DNA of 64,000 nucleotides from an uncultured Bacteroidales bacterium. GTDB taxonomy: Bacteria; Bacteroidota; Bacteroidia; Bacteroidales; P3. Shown here one piece after another: positions 54,801 to 63,773 of this stretch. Location of the stretch: the NCBI GenBank assembly GCA_905234665.1, contig CAJOIV010000002.1:13361-77360 (forward strand). Reading direction: 5' to 3'. Both the position numbers and the translations under genes were made by a program. Below the pieces are notes generated by a model. It was not told the DNA's origin. It saw only the letters and a list, made by a program, of their open reading frames with translations, and made no database searches. The number at the start of each line of letters is the position of its first letter. The first letter of the stretch is position 1.

Positions 54801-55103
54801 TTATTTTATCCGTTTGACATGTATTTTCTTGCCGTCGAACACCTGGTCGATAAGCCGGTTGATTTCATCCCAACGCTCGTCGATGGCTTTGATGATCATC
54901 TGCTCCTCCGAGGCCGTGAGTTCCGACCACGCCACCTCGATATTCTTCTCTCCGTTCTGTTCAATCCATATCTTGGCAACCGTATCGCCTCGGTGCGATT
55001 GCTTGCTGCCGCGCCTCACGACATGCACATGTCGCCGGTTCTCATCCTTGTCGGCCGGGAATACGGAGAGTATAAATCGTAGTATAAGAAGCAGTTTCCC
55101 CAT
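54801..55103 (-). CDS. DUF4160 protein
   Basis: The 100-residue protein begins MGKLLLILRFILSVFPADKDENRRHVHVVRRG, with AKIWIEQNGEKNIEVAWSELTASEEQMIIKAIDERWDEI, matching DUF4160. The start at 55103 lies 26 bases after a promoter -7 box. It forms a two-gene unit with DUF2442. Confidence 0.82.
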   Translation of the reverse strand: MGKLLLILRFILSVFPADKDENRRHVHVVRRGSKQSHRGDTVAKIWIEQNGEKNIEVAWSELTASEEQMIIKAIDERWDEINRLIDQVFDGKKIHVKRIK

Positions 55104-55128
55104 TCTTATGGTTTCCGTTTTCGATCCG

Positions 55129-55158
55129 CAAAGATACGCACTTTTCCTGACATGGCAA
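55129..55158 (-). promoter_or_regulatory. Promoter of the DUF4160/DUF2442 pair
   Basis: On the - strand TTG (55158-55156), 19 bases, TATCTTTG (55136-55129). The block TTGCCATGTC resembles the TTGCCATATC block of three other promoters in the window. Confidence 0.78.
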
Positions 55159-55167
55159 AATCTTTGT

Positions 55168-55557
55168 TCAATTCTGCTTGACGTATGTGCCGGAGATGCC
55201 GGCCGACGAGGAGAGGGAGAGGGTGTCTTTGCTTGCGGAGAAGGTATAATTGACGGTGGCCACATCGACAGTGCCTCTGGCGAGGGTGAAGGTCGTCTCG
55301 TCGTAGGTGTAGTTGAAGTAGTTGTCGGGGCCCCACGACACTCTTGTCTCCTGGAATGCGAAATAGTCATCCTCGTCTCTTCCTTCGCCAACAGCCTTAT
55401 AGGTGTTGCCGGCAAAGGGATTGGTGCTCACATCTGTTCCCGGGTTGTCGTTGATTTCGGTATTGTTGTCAATGGGTTTCTGTTCTTCTTTTGTGCAAGC
55501 GACTGTCGCGAAGCACAGGGCCGTGGCCATCAGGGCCAGGAAAAAGAGTTTCTTCAT
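55168..55557 (-). CDS. Small lipoprotein of unknown function
   Basis: The 129-residue protein has signal peptide MKKLFFLALMATALCFATVAC (lipobox TVAC), then an Asn/Asp-rich linker and beta strands (FNYTYDETTFTLARG, TVNYTFSASKDTLSLSS). The pattern suggests a lipocalin-like or small beta-barrel fold, common in Bacteroidales lipoproteins. Function unknown. Confidence 0.65.
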   Translation of the reverse strand: MKKLFFLALMATALCFATVACTKEEQKPIDNNTEINDNPGTDVSTNPFAGNTYKAVGEGRDEDDYFAFQETRVSWGPDNYFNYTYDETTFTLARGTVDVATVNYTFSASKDTLSLSSSAGISGTYVKQN

Positions 55558-55598
55558 GTTGATGGGTTGTTTAGGGGATGGAGGTTAATAATGTATAG

Positions 55599-55931
55599 TT
55601 AGAATATCGACTTCTTAATCTTTTCCACAATCTGACTGAAGTAAGGCTGCTTGATGCGACTAATTTTGCGCAACACGTCTCGTTCAATGTTGCCCATCAG
55701 CAGCTGGCACTTCACATAGCTCTTCTTGCTCATTGGCTTGGTCAGCATTTCGTCACTGAGAGCGAAAGTGTACTGCGGATTGTAGTCCTTCGACGAAATC
55801 ATGCAGAGGTATATGTAGCCTTCGTTTTCTTGCAGTTCATTGTTCGAAACGATCAATGCCGGGTGTGGCTTGAAGGTACCGTCGGGAAACATAAAGTTCA
55901 CCTCAACGACATCGCGTTGTTCGTACTTCAT
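55599..55931 (-). CDS. PemK/MazF-like toxin
   Basis: The 110-residue protein reads QRDVVEVNFMFPDGTFKPHPALIVSNNELQ (the SH3-like RGDVVWVDFDP..GSE-type start and RPALVVS strand) and YVKCQLLMGNIERDVLRKISRI. This fits the PemK/MazF RNA-interferase fold that cuts mRNA or tRNA. The upstream small gene, 6 bases away, is the likely antitoxin. Confidence 0.75.
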   Translation of the reverse strand: MKYEQRDVVEVNFMFPDGTFKPHPALIVSNNELQENEGYIYLCMISSKDYNPQYTFALSDEMLTKPMSKKSYVKCQLLMGNIERDVLRKISRIKQPYFSQIVEKIKKSIF

Positions 55932-55937
55932 AGAGTT

Positions 55938-56165
55938 CTATATTTCGTTCTTTGCCAGCCAGCGGGCAGTGTTCATTTTCGAGGTATAAAGGAAAGCTTC
56001 GCGCTCCTCCTCGGCCGTCCATTCGCGGTCGACGGTCTGAAGAGGGGTCGCGGTCTTGGTGTGTTCCGCAGAGACGTGGAACACGTCGCTAAGCGAGCGT
56101 ATCAGTGCCACAACATTCTGCGCCACTTTACTCCGCCCGTCGTAGGTTATTGTCATCGTTGTCAT
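55938..56165 (-). CDS. Putative antitoxin of the PemK-type pair
   Basis: The 75-residue protein begins with MTTMTITYDGRSKVAQNVVALIRSL and has a Lys/Glu-rich middle and a short C-terminal helix, as in many Bacteroidetes antitoxins with a DNA-binding N-terminus. Assignment rests on position upstream of the toxin and on size. No known domain can be named. Confidence 0.6.
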   Translation of the reverse strand: MTTMTITYDGRSKVAQNVVALIRSLSDVFHVSAEHTKTATPLQTVDREWTAEEEREAFLYTSKMNTARWLAKNEI

Positions 56166-56233
56166 GGTATGTTGTATTTTGATTTATTGCCTTTAGAACG
56201 CAGGATTTCCATTATTATTGCCCGACAGACAAA

Positions 56234-59200
56234 TTACCTGACTATCACGCGGTGGGCGGGTGCGGTGCCGATTTGGATGAGGTAGACGCCGGTGGCGGGG
56301 AGGCGGAAGGAGTGGGTGGCGGGGAGGTTGTCGTGGGTGGCAAGGAGGCGGCCCAACTCGTCGAAGATGCGGATGCGCTGGCCGGCGGCGCCTTGGACAA
56401 TGAGGATGTTGCCCTCCACGGTGATGGTAGTAGAGGGGGCATCCACGTTGGTGACGCCCACCGAGTCGACGTCAAAGGTGGCCAGAAGGGTGATGTCGTC
56501 CGTCACGAGGACGTGGCGCGGGTTCTCCGTGTTGCCGTCACTCCATTGCACGAAATGGTTGCCGCAGACGGGTATGGCGGCAATCTCCACCACCGTGCTG
56601 TCGGCAAAGCGCCCGCTGCCCACGGCGATGCCTATTTGCTGGACGGAAGAGACCTCCAAATTGTAGTAATTGACGTCGCGGAAAGTCGTGTCGTGGAGGG
56701 TGACGATAGTGGTGTCGTAGAGGGTGATAATGGTGGTGTCGTGGATGTAATTGTCGACGATGGTAGTGTCGTGGAGAGTGATGATGGTCGTGTCATGGAG
56801 GGTGATGATGGTCGTGTCGTGGATGTAATTGTCGACGATGGTGGTGTCGTGGAGGGTGATGATGGTCGTGTCGTGGATGTAGTGGTCGATGATGGTCGTG
56901 TCGTAGATATAGTTGTTGACGATGGTCGTATCATGTATATAGTTATTGATGTAGGTGGTGTCATGCACGATGGTCGTGTCATGGACATAAACATTGATAT
57001 AGGTAGTATCGTGCACAACGGTTGTGTCGTGCACGGAGTGGTTGACGGCGAGGTGGAGGGTGACGACAGAGTCGCAGCCTTGGGCGTTGGGGAGGATATG
57101 GGTGTAGGTGCCCGGGGTGGAGAGGAAGGTGCCGAAGAACCAGTAGCCCTCCTCATCGCCGATAGTGGTGTCAATGGTGGCAAAGGTGGTGGGACAGGTG
57201 TTGGTGTTGAAGGTCCAGGTGGAGGACCATTCGCTCGCGGCGTTGTTGTTGGCCGAGCGCACGCGCCAGTAGTAGTGCATGTTGGAGGGGAGGCCGCTGA
57301 GGTTGTAATGGGTGGTGGCGGTGGTGTAGGAGGAGACGGCGGTCTGGAAGGTCGAGTCGATGGAGAACTGCAGCTGGTAGGTCAATGCGCCATAGACGCT
57401 GCCCCACGAGAGCTGGACGCTGGACTGCTGCACGCTCGCGTGGTTGGCGGGGGCTGTCAGGACGGGCGCGGCGAGGGGCACGTCGGCGGTGGTGAAGTGC
57501 CAGACGGAGGACCACGCGGTATTGCCCGTGGCATAGACCCCCTGCACCTTCCAATAGTAGGTGGTCGAGGGATAGAGGTTGGTGATGTTGGTGAAGGTGA
57601 GCGTCGTGGCGCCACGCGCCACGGTGTCGGAGAAGGAGGCGTTCGTGCTGACCCAGTAGCGGTAGCCCGTCATGTCGGTCTGCGCGTTCCAGACGAGGAG
57701 GGCGGAATTGTGGAGGACACCCACCGAGTCGTTGGCGGGCGAGGAGAGCGTGGGGCCGGTGGTGACGTCGTACTGCGTGGTGAACCGCCATGTGAGCGAC
57801 CACTCCGAGGTGTCGGCGGTATTGATGGCCCGCACGCGCCAGTAGTAAGTGGTGCCGGGGCGGAGACCCGTGGGCTGGACATTGAGGTAGTTGTCGTTGT
57901 TGGTCTGCGCGTTGGTCTTGGTCAGAGTCCGCAGCAGCGGCGAGGAGAACGCCGGGGTGGTGTCGACCTGCACCAGATAGGAACTGCTGCCGCAGTGGTT
58001 GTTCCAATAGAGCTTGTAGGTGGAGATGTTATATCCCGTGGAGTTGTTGGCGGGGTCATTGAGCGTCGGCCGTCTGCTGGTGTGGAAATGCCGCACGGCG
58101 GACCACTCCGAGGTGTCCTGCGTGTTGTAGGCCCTCATGCGCCAATAGTGCATCTTGCCGTAATGCATGTTGTAGAGGTATTGGCCGAAGGTCTCGGAGG
58201 TGTTGGTGGCGGAATTGGTGGGGATGGATGTATATACTTGTGCTGTGGAGAAGTCGGGCAGGGTGTCCCATTGGATGATATAGCCTGTCGAGCCGTAGGA
58301 GTTGTACCACTGGAAGTTTTGGCGGGTGTAATAGTTTCCCGTGCTGTCGGTGTTGGAGGGGCCATAGAGGCTCATGTTGGCGCGCGTATGGAAGTGCCGC
58401 ACGGCAGACCACTCCGAGGTGTCGGCATTGTTGTAGGCCCGCATGCGCCAATAGTACATCTTGCCGTAATGCATGTTATAGATGTATTGGCCGAGGGTCT
58501 CGTCGTTGTTGCTGGCGTAATTGGTGGGTATGGATGTATATACTTGTGCTGTGGAGAAGTCGGGCAGTGTGTCCCATTGGATGATATAGCCTGTCGAGCC
58601 GTAGGAGTTGTACCATTGGAAGTACTGGCGGGTGACATGGTTTCCCGTGCTGTCGGTGTTGGCGGGACCATAGAGGCGCATGTCGGCGCGCGTGTGGAAG
58701 TGCCTCACTTCCGACCAGTCGGAGGTATCCTGCGTGTTGTATGCCCTCATACGCCAATAGTACATCTTGCCGTAATGCATGTTGTAGAGATACTGGCTAA
58801 GGGTTTCGTTGGTATTGGTGGCAGAGATGGCGATGGAGGTTGTCCGCAGGTGGGGCGAGGAAAAATCGGGCGTGGTGTCCAATTGGAGTAAATAACCTGT
58901 CGAGCCGTAGGAATTGTACCATTGGAAGTTCTGACGGGTGTAATAGGTTCCCGTACTGTCGCTGTTGGAGGGGTCATAGAGGCGCATGCCGGTTCCTGTA
59001 TGGAACTGTCGCACCACAGACCAGTCGGAGGTGTCCTGCGTGTGGTAGGCACGGACACGCCAGTAGTACATCGTTCCGTAGCGCATGTTATATACATATT
59101 GCGAGACGCTGCCGGTACTGGAGACAGAACTGGAGACCTCCACAGTGCGCAATATGGGGGACGAGAAGGTGGGCGTGGTGTCGACCTGCAGGGTGTAGCC

Positions 59201-59653
59201 CGTGGAGCCATAGAAACAATTCCATTGGAAATTCTGGCGGGGGTAGTAGCTGCCCATGGCGCTGGTGTCATTGCTTGGGGAGGATAGGCTGGGGCGGACA
59301 CTGGTGTGGAATGTCCGGACTAAAGACCAAGCCGAGGTGTCGCCCGAACGGTAGGCCCGCACACGCCAGTAGTAGGTGGTATTATAGTGCAAGTAGTTGC
59401 GATACTGGCTATTCGTGATGCCAGAAGTACTATACAATGTGGACGCATAGAGCAGAGGGGAGTTGAACGAGGCCGAGGTGTCGACCTCAACGATATAGCC
59501 CGTGGCAGACGAGACTGTCCCCCACTGCAGTTGCTGTCGCACACTGGCATTTGTCAGTCCGTGGGCTGGACTCATGAGTTCGGGAGTTGCCAACTGCGCC
59601 ATCGCGCATCCCGCGACGGCGAGAAAGGTCAAAAGGATAAGGGGCTTTTTCAT
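56234..59653 (-). CDS. Giant surface protein: FN3-like repeats, HDTT repeats, T9SS sorting tail
   Basis: The 1139-residue protein has a signal peptide (ending AGCAMAQ; the Cys may also be a lipobox). About nine fibronectin-III-like modules follow, of which several form a tandem of 102-residue repeats (QNFQWYNSYGSTGY, YLYNMHYGKMYYWRMRAY). A Thr/Asp/Ile stretch of 'YIHDTTI' units (about 130 residues) comes next, then a 'HFVQWSDGNTENPRH' module and a type A sorting domain (IRIFDELGRLLATHD, ATGVYLIQIG, ending HRVIVR). It is probably an elongated surface adhesin. The long near-identical DNA repeats (306 bp) could recombine. Confidence 0.85.
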   Translation of the reverse strand: MKKPLILLTFLAVAGCAMAQLATPELMSPAHGLTNASVRQQLQWGTVSSATGYIVEVDTSASFNSPLLYASTLYSTSGITNSQYRNYLHYNTTYYWRVRAYRSGDTSAWSLVRTFHTSVRPSLSSPSNDTSAMGSYYPRQNFQWNCFYGSTGYTLQVDTTPTFSSPILRTVEVSSSVSSTGSVSQYVYNMRYGTMYYWRVRAYHTQDTSDWSVVRQFHTGTGMRLYDPSNSDSTGTYYTRQNFQWYNSYGSTGYLLQLDTTPDFSSPHLRTTSIAISATNTNETLSQYLYNMHYGKMYYWRMRAYNTQDTSDWSEVRHFHTRADMRLYGPANTDSTGNHVTRQYFQWYNSYGSTGYIIQWDTLPDFSTAQVYTSIPTNYASNNDETLGQYIYNMHYGKMYYWRMRAYNNADTSEWSAVRHFHTRANMSLYGPSNTDSTGNYYTRQNFQWYNSYGSTGYIIQWDTLPDFSTAQVYTSIPTNSATNTSETFGQYLYNMHYGKMHYWRMRAYNTQDTSEWSAVRHFHTSRRPTLNDPANNSTGYNISTYKLYWNNHCGSSSYLVQVDTTPAFSSPLLRTLTKTNAQTNNDNYLNVQPTGLRPGTTYYWRVRAINTADTSEWSLTWRFTTQYDVTTGPTLSSPANDSVGVLHNSALLVWNAQTDMTGYRYWVSTNASFSDTVARGATTLTFTNITNLYPSTTYYWKVQGVYATGNTAWSSVWHFTTADVPLAAPVLTAPANHASVQQSSVQLSWGSVYGALTYQLQFSIDSTFQTAVSSYTTATTHYNLSGLPSNMHYYWRVRSANNNAASEWSSTWTFNTNTCPTTFATIDTTIGDEEGYWFFGTFLSTPGTYTHILPNAQGCDSVVTLHLAVNHSVHDTTVVHDTTYINVYVHDTTIVHDTTYINNYIHDTTIVNNYIYDTTIIDHYIHDTTIITLHDTTIVDNYIHDTTIITLHDTTIITLHDTTIVDNYIHDTTIITLYDTTIVTLHDTTFRDVNYYNLEVSSVQQIGIAVGSGRFADSTVVEIAAIPVCGNHFVQWSDGNTENPRHVLVTDDITLLATFDVDSVGVTNVDAPSTTITVEGNILIVQGAAGQRIRIFDELGRLLATHDNLPATHSFRLPATGVYLIQIGTAPAHRVIVR

Positions 59654-59684
59654 ATTTTCAATTCTCAATTCTCAATTTTCAATT
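59651..59684. repeat. AATTGA-type array at the dxs end
   Basis: CATATTTTCAATTCTCAATT and CTCAATTTTCAATTCC provide the last residues (GIEN) and the stop of dxs and the leader of the giant protein gene. Confidence 0.7.
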
Positions 59685-61597
59685 CCTTTTGCCGCTTGGG
59701 CGATGGAGGCGGGGTCGAGGGAGCAGTCCTGCTGGAGGCGGGCGACGCTGCCGTGGGTGACGTAGGCGTCGGGGAGGCCGAGGATGCGGATGTCGGGCAG
59801 GCGGGTGGCTTTACTACTATAGTACTCCACCACGGCGGAGCCGAGGCCGCCGAGGCGGACGCCGTCCTCGACGGTGACGATGCGGCGGAAGCCCGCGGCG
59901 GCGATGGCGTCGAGGAGGTCGGTGTCGAGGGGCTTAAGCCAGCGCATGTCGTAGACGGCGGCGGAGACGCCGTCGGCCTCGAGCAGGCGGGCGGCCTCGA
60001 GGGCGTTGTTGCCGATATGTCCAATAGATATTATGGCGACATCCTTGCCCTCCCGCACGCAGCGGCCCTTGCCGACTTCCAGCTCCTGGAAGGGGTTCTG
60101 CCAGTCGGGGTGCACGCTGAGGCCGCGGGGATAACGGATGGCCACGGGCCCGTGGCCGGGGAGCTGGGCGGTGTACATCATGTTGCGCAGCTCGTGCTCG
60201 TCCATGGGGGCGCAGATGGCGAGGCCCGGGACGGGACGCAGGCAGGCGAGGTCGAAGGCTCCGTGGTGCGTGGGGCCGTCGTCGCCCACGAGTCCGGCGC
60301 GGTCCAGGCAGAAGACCACGTGCAGCCCCTGCAGGGCCACGTCGTGGATGACCTGGTCGTAGGCCCGCTGCATGAAGGAGCTGTAGATGTTGCAGAAAGG
60401 CACCATGCCCTGCGCGGCCAATCCGGCGGCGAAGGTGACGGCGTGCTGCTCGGCGATGCCCACGTCGAAGGCCCGGTCGGGCATCTGGTGCATCATGTAG
60501 GTGAGGGAGCAGCCCGTGGGCATGGCGGGCGTGATGCCCACGATGCGGGGATTCTTGGCGGCGAGCTCGACAATCGTGTGGCCGAAGATATCCTGGTACT
60601 TTGCCGGTGTCCGGCCGACATTATTTGGTTGGCCTGTTTCAGCGGGTTTCACGCGCTTGCCCGTCTCGGCGTCGTAGAGGCCCGGGGCGTGGTACACCAC
60701 GGGGTCCTTCTCGGCGGTGGTGAGCCCTTTGCCCTTCTTGGTGACCACATGCAGCAACTTGGGTCCTTTGAGGCCTTTCAGTTGCGAGAGGACCTCCACC
60801 AGCTGGCCGATGTCGTGGCCGTCGATGGGGCAGAAATAGCGTATGCCGAGGCTCTCGAAGAGGTTGGGGGCGCCGAGGGCGGCGGTCTTGGTCACATAGG
60901 TCAGGTGCTGCAACAGGCTGACCGACTTGCGTTTGGCGTGCGGGTGCGCCCTGTCGCCGCCGAGGCGTGTCCATACCGACTCCTTCAGCCGGTTGTATTT
61001 GGGCGAGGCGGTGATCTTGGTCAGGTACTTGCTCAGCCCGCCGACGGCCTCGTCAATGCTGATGCCGTTGTCGTTGAGCACCACGAGGATGTTGGCGCGC
61101 GAGACGCCCACGTTGTTGAGACCCTCGAAGGCCTCGCCGCCCGTCATGGAGCCGTCGCCGATGACGGCAATATGCTGGCGGCGGGTGTTGCCTTGCAGCT
61201 TGGAAGCCACGGCCATGCCGAGGGCGGCGCTGATGGAGGTGGAGCTGTGGCCGGTGCCGAAGGCGTCGTAGGGACTCTCGTCCATGCGCGGGAAGCCGCT
61301 GAGGCCGCCGTAGGTGCGGATGGAGGGGAACCGGTCGCGCCGGCCCGTCAGTATCTTGTGGGCGTAGGCCTGGTGGCCCACGTCCCATATCAGTTTGTCG
61401 TCGGGGGTGTTGAAGACATAGTGCAGCGCCACGGCCAGCTCCACCGTGCCGAGGCTCGAAGCCAGATGTCCGGGGTGGGTGGCGAGCGTGTCGATGATAT
61501 AGCGTCGGACCTCGTCGGCCAGCTGGCCGAGTTGTTCCACCGGCAGTTTCCGGAGGTCGTCGGGAGTGTTGATAGTGCTAAGGAGTGACATTTCCAT
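59672..61597 (-). CDS. dxs: 1-deoxy-D-xylulose-5-phosphate synthase
   Basis: The enzyme makes the isoprenoid precursor DXP. The 641-residue thiamine-diphosphate enzyme has AHYVFNTPDD-type start VALHYVFNTPDDKLIWDVGHQAYAHKIL, VIGDGSMTGGEAFEGLNN (ThDP site), VTPAMPTG-type GITPAMPTGCSL, AEQHAVTFAAGLA (catalytic Glu) and YRLSDQ-type YDQVIHDVALQ. Between PAETGQP and YQDIFGHT about nine extra residues (NNVGRTPAK) come from a diverged Family B palindrome. The start could be 61597 or 61591. Confidence 0.94.
   Translation of the reverse strand: MEMSLLSTINTPDDLRKLPVEQLGQLADEVRRYIIDTLATHPGHLASSLGTVELAVALHYVFNTPDDKLIWDVGHQAYAHKILTGRRDRFPSIRTYGGLSGFPRMDESPYDAFGTGHSSTSISAALGMAVASKLQGNTRRQHIAVIGDGSMTGGEAFEGLNNVGVSRANILVVLNDNGISIDEAVGGLSKYLTKITASPKYNRLKESVWTRLGGDRAHPHAKRKSVSLLQHLTYVTKTAALGAPNLFESLGIRYFCPIDGHDIGQLVEVLSQLKGLKGPKLLHVVTKKGKGLTTAEKDPVVYHAPGLYDAETGKRVKPAETGQPNNVGRTPAKYQDIFGHTIVELAAKNPRIVGITPAMPTGCSLTYMMHQMPDRAFDVGIAEQHAVTFAAGLAAQGMVPFCNIYSSFMQRAYDQVIHDVALQGLHVVFCLDRAGLVGDDGPTHHGAFDLACLRPVPGLAICAPMDEHELRNMMYTAQLPGHGPVAIRYPRGLSVHPDWQNPFQELEVGKGRCVREGKDVAIISIGHIGNNALEAARLLEADGVSAAVYDMRWLKPLDTDLLDAIAAAGFRRIVTVEDGVRLGGLGSAVVEYYSSKATRLPDIRILGLPDAYVTHGSVARLQQDCSLDPASIAQAAKGIEN
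60603..60624. repeat. Family B palindromic element (dxs copy, diverged)
   Basis: GCCGGTGTCCGGC (60603-60615) plus CGACATT. One base pair shorter on each side than other copies, yet still palindromic (GCCGG/CCGGC), read in frame as NNVGRTPAK. Confidence 0.75.
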
Positions 61598-61622
61598 TCT
61601 CAATTTTCAATTCTCAATTTGT
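61593..61622. repeat. AATTGA-type array at the 61600 gene end
   Basis: TCCATTCTCAATTTTCAATT and CTCAATTTG. It gives the C-terminal LRIEN and stop of the gene ending at 61600 and the leader of dxs. Confidence 0.7.
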
Positions 61623-62613
61623 ATGCCGGGACGGCCTTCTCGATGGGTGCGAAATCCTTGTTCAGCTTCTTGTCGGCCACGCGACCCTGCGCGCCCTCGC
61701 GCAACGCCCACTTGCCGCCGTCCCACACGTAGGCCATCTCGACTCCCGAGGGGACATAATACTGGAAGAGGCCTTCCATGCCCGGAATCTGGGGGGCCAC
61801 CTCGTCGAAGAGAATCATCAGCTCCTTGGTCTCGGTCACCTTCTCCGTAGGGGCCTGCACCACGGCCTTCCCTTTCTTCCGCTTGCGGCCGCGTTTCTGC
61901 TTGGGGCGCACCCGCTCGACCACCTGGACAAACTGCTCCTCGTAGCGCAGGTTGACCATCGCGTCGGCGCGGTATTCCAGCACGATGCGCCGCAGGTTGC
62001 GTTCCTTCTTGAAGACAGGCATGCCGAACTGGGGCGTGGCGGCGTTGCCCTTGAAGGTGAGCGGCTCGATGACCTTGCGCTGTGTCAGGCAGTCCACGCC
62101 GCTCCAGCCCAGGAGGGTGTAATAGGTCTTGCCGTCGTGGGTGGTGGTCACCAGTTCCTGGTAGACGGCCCCGAACCAGTTGTCGGGGGCCAGCGTCGAC
62201 TCCTGCCGGTTCACCATGTCGGCCGACTTGTCGACGAGGGTGTGGACCACATAGCCCTCGGCCTTCTCGCTGTAGACCTGGAGGAGGCCGAAGCATTCAT
62301 ATTCGTAGTTCTCGTCCATGAGGTGCCATGTGAAGATGCGGAACTTGCCGTCGGGCGCGGTGAGCACCGACACCTGCGAGCCGAAGTCCCACTGCCAGCG
62401 GAAGGAGTTCTCCTCGGCCAGCGCCTGCCGGAAGAGCTCGAGGGCCTCGTCGCTGGCGCGGAAGCGCATGGCCTCGTCGGGGGCGTTGTACACCTGGTCG
62501 AAAAGCACCTGCAGGTCGGACTGGTACTTCGACATAATCACCTTGTTCTGAGCCGACAGCAGCGTCGGCAGCAGGCACACGGCGAGGCAGAGTATGAACT
62601 TGCGGCAATTCAT
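61600..62613 (-). CDS. Exported protein of unknown function
   Basis: The 337-residue protein has a signal peptide (ILCLAVCLLPTLLSAQ) and a region of alpha/beta character (NSFRWQWDFGSQVSVLTAPDGKFRIFTW) with a basic Lys/Arg-rich loop (RPKQKRGRKRKKGKAV). It is typical of uncharacterised Bacteroidales periplasmic proteins. No catalytic motif was recognised. It lies just upstream of dxs. Confidence 0.65.
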   Translation of the reverse strand: MNCRKFILCLAVCLLPTLLSAQNKVIMSKYQSDLQVLFDQVYNAPDEAMRFRASDEALELFRQALAEENSFRWQWDFGSQVSVLTAPDGKFRIFTWHLMDENYEYECFGLLQVYSEKAEGYVVHTLVDKSADMVNRQESTLAPDNWFGAVYQELVTTTHDGKTYYTLLGWSGVDCLTQRKVIEPLTFKGNAATPQFGMPVFKKERNLRRIVLEYRADAMVNLRYEEQFVQVVERVRPKQKRGRKRKKGKAVVQAPTEKVTETKELMILFDEVAPQIPGMEGLFQYYVPSGVEMAYVWDGGKWALREGAQGRVADKKLNKDFAPIEKAVPAYKLRIEN

Positions 62614-62720
62614 TTTATCCTACTATAACGCAACGATTGCCTTTTTATTTTATCCCGCGCAGAAAGATTTCTCAACAACTTTTTCCCCACCTCGCCGCCC
62701 CTTCGTGGCGCCTTGTGGGC

Positions 62721-62860
62721 GGGCTGTTTTGTTCTTCGATTGTTCTTCGTTTGTTCTTCGATTGTATTCCGTTTTCTAAACGAAGAACAATCGAAGAACA
62801 AACGGCGATATATCGGCGAAGAACACAGGGCGCGGCGAAGGCGCGGCAAAAGCGCACCGA
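62721..62860. repeat. TTCTTCGATTG inverted-array element (copy 2)
   Basis: GTTCTTCGATTGTTCTTCG and GTTCTTCGATTGTATTCC face GAAGAACAATCGAAGAACAA, with the right flank GAACACAGGGCGCGGCGAAG. Compared with 33250-33420 the flank is inverted and the central GTATTCCGTTTTC is in the opposite orientation. The surrounding gap 62614-62960 contains no other recognised feature. Confidence 0.75.
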
Positions 62861-62960
62861 AATCGCAGCGATTTTGTTGCGCCCCGCACAATAAAGCGGG
62901 GAAAAGCGCGTTACAAGTAAACCAAAAGGCAATAACCAAAAGCTAAAATAAAAGCCGCTT

Positions 62961-63773
62961 ATGCAAAACACCATATCCATTATCGAACGGGCCTGGGAAG
63001 ACCGCAGCATCCTGAAGACCCCCGAAGTCAGCGAGGCCGTCAACTCGGCCGTCAACTGGCTCGACCGCGGCGAGGTGCGCATCGCCGAGAAGGTCGACGG
63101 CCATTGGCGCGTGAACGAATGGCTCAAGAAGGCCGTCCTTCTCTATTTCCCCCTCACGGCCAACAAGACCATCGAAGCCGGCCCCTTCGAGTTCCACGAC
63201 AAGATACCCCTCAAGCACAAATTCGCCGAGCAGCAGGTGCGCGCCGTCCCGCCCGCCATGGCCCGCCACGGCGCCTACATAGCCCCCGGAGTGGTGCTGA
63301 TGCCCTCGTACGTCAACATCGGCGCCTACGTCGACAGCGGCACGATGGTCGACACCTGGGCCACCGTGGGCAGCTGCGCCCAGATTGGCAAGAACGTCCA
63401 TCTCTCCGGCGGTGTCGGCATCGGCGGCGTCCTCGAGCCCGTCCAGGCCGCCCCCGTCATCATTGAGGACAACTGCTTCATCGGCAGCCGGTGCATCGTG
63501 GTCGAAGGCGTCATCGTCGAGGAGGAGGCCGTGCTGGCCGCCAACACCGTGCTGACCGCCTCGACCCACATCATCGACGTCACAGGCCCCGAGCCCGTCA
63601 CCATCAAAGGCCGCGTACCGGCACGGAGCGTCGTCATCCCGGGCAGCTACACCAAGCACTTCCCCGCGGGCGACTTCCAGGTGAGCTGCGCCCTCATCAT
63701 CGGCCGCCGCAAAGAGTCGACCGACAAGAAGACCTCCCTCAACGAGGCCCTGCGGGACTACGGAGTGAATTGA
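62961..63773 (+). CDS. dapD: 2,3,4,5-tetrahydropyridine-2,6-dicarboxylate N-succinyltransferase
   Basis: DapD catalyses a step of lysine/diaminopimelate synthesis. The 270-residue protein has an N-terminal helical domain and a left-handed beta-helix of hexapeptide repeats ([57 protein letters not shown]). Length and motifs are standard. An AATTGA-type array follows the stop. Confidence 0.96.
   Translation: MQNTISIIERAWEDRSILKTPEVSEAVNSAVNWLDRGEVRIAEKVDGHWRVNEWLKKAVLLYFPLTANKTIEAGPFEFHDKIPLKHKFAEQQVRAVPPAMARHGAYIAPGVVLMPSYVNIGAYVDSGTMVDTWATVGSCAQIGKNVHLSGGVGIGGVLEPVQAAPVIIEDNCFIGSRCIVVEGVIVEEEAVLAANTVLTASTHIIDVTGPEPVTIKGRVPARSVVIPGSYTKHFPAGDFQVSCALIIGRRKESTDKKTSLNEALRDYGVN

Noticed and set aside
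56650..57040. CRISPR-like periodic repeats
   Set aside because: They are coding repeats of the HDTT stalk, in one continuous reading frame.
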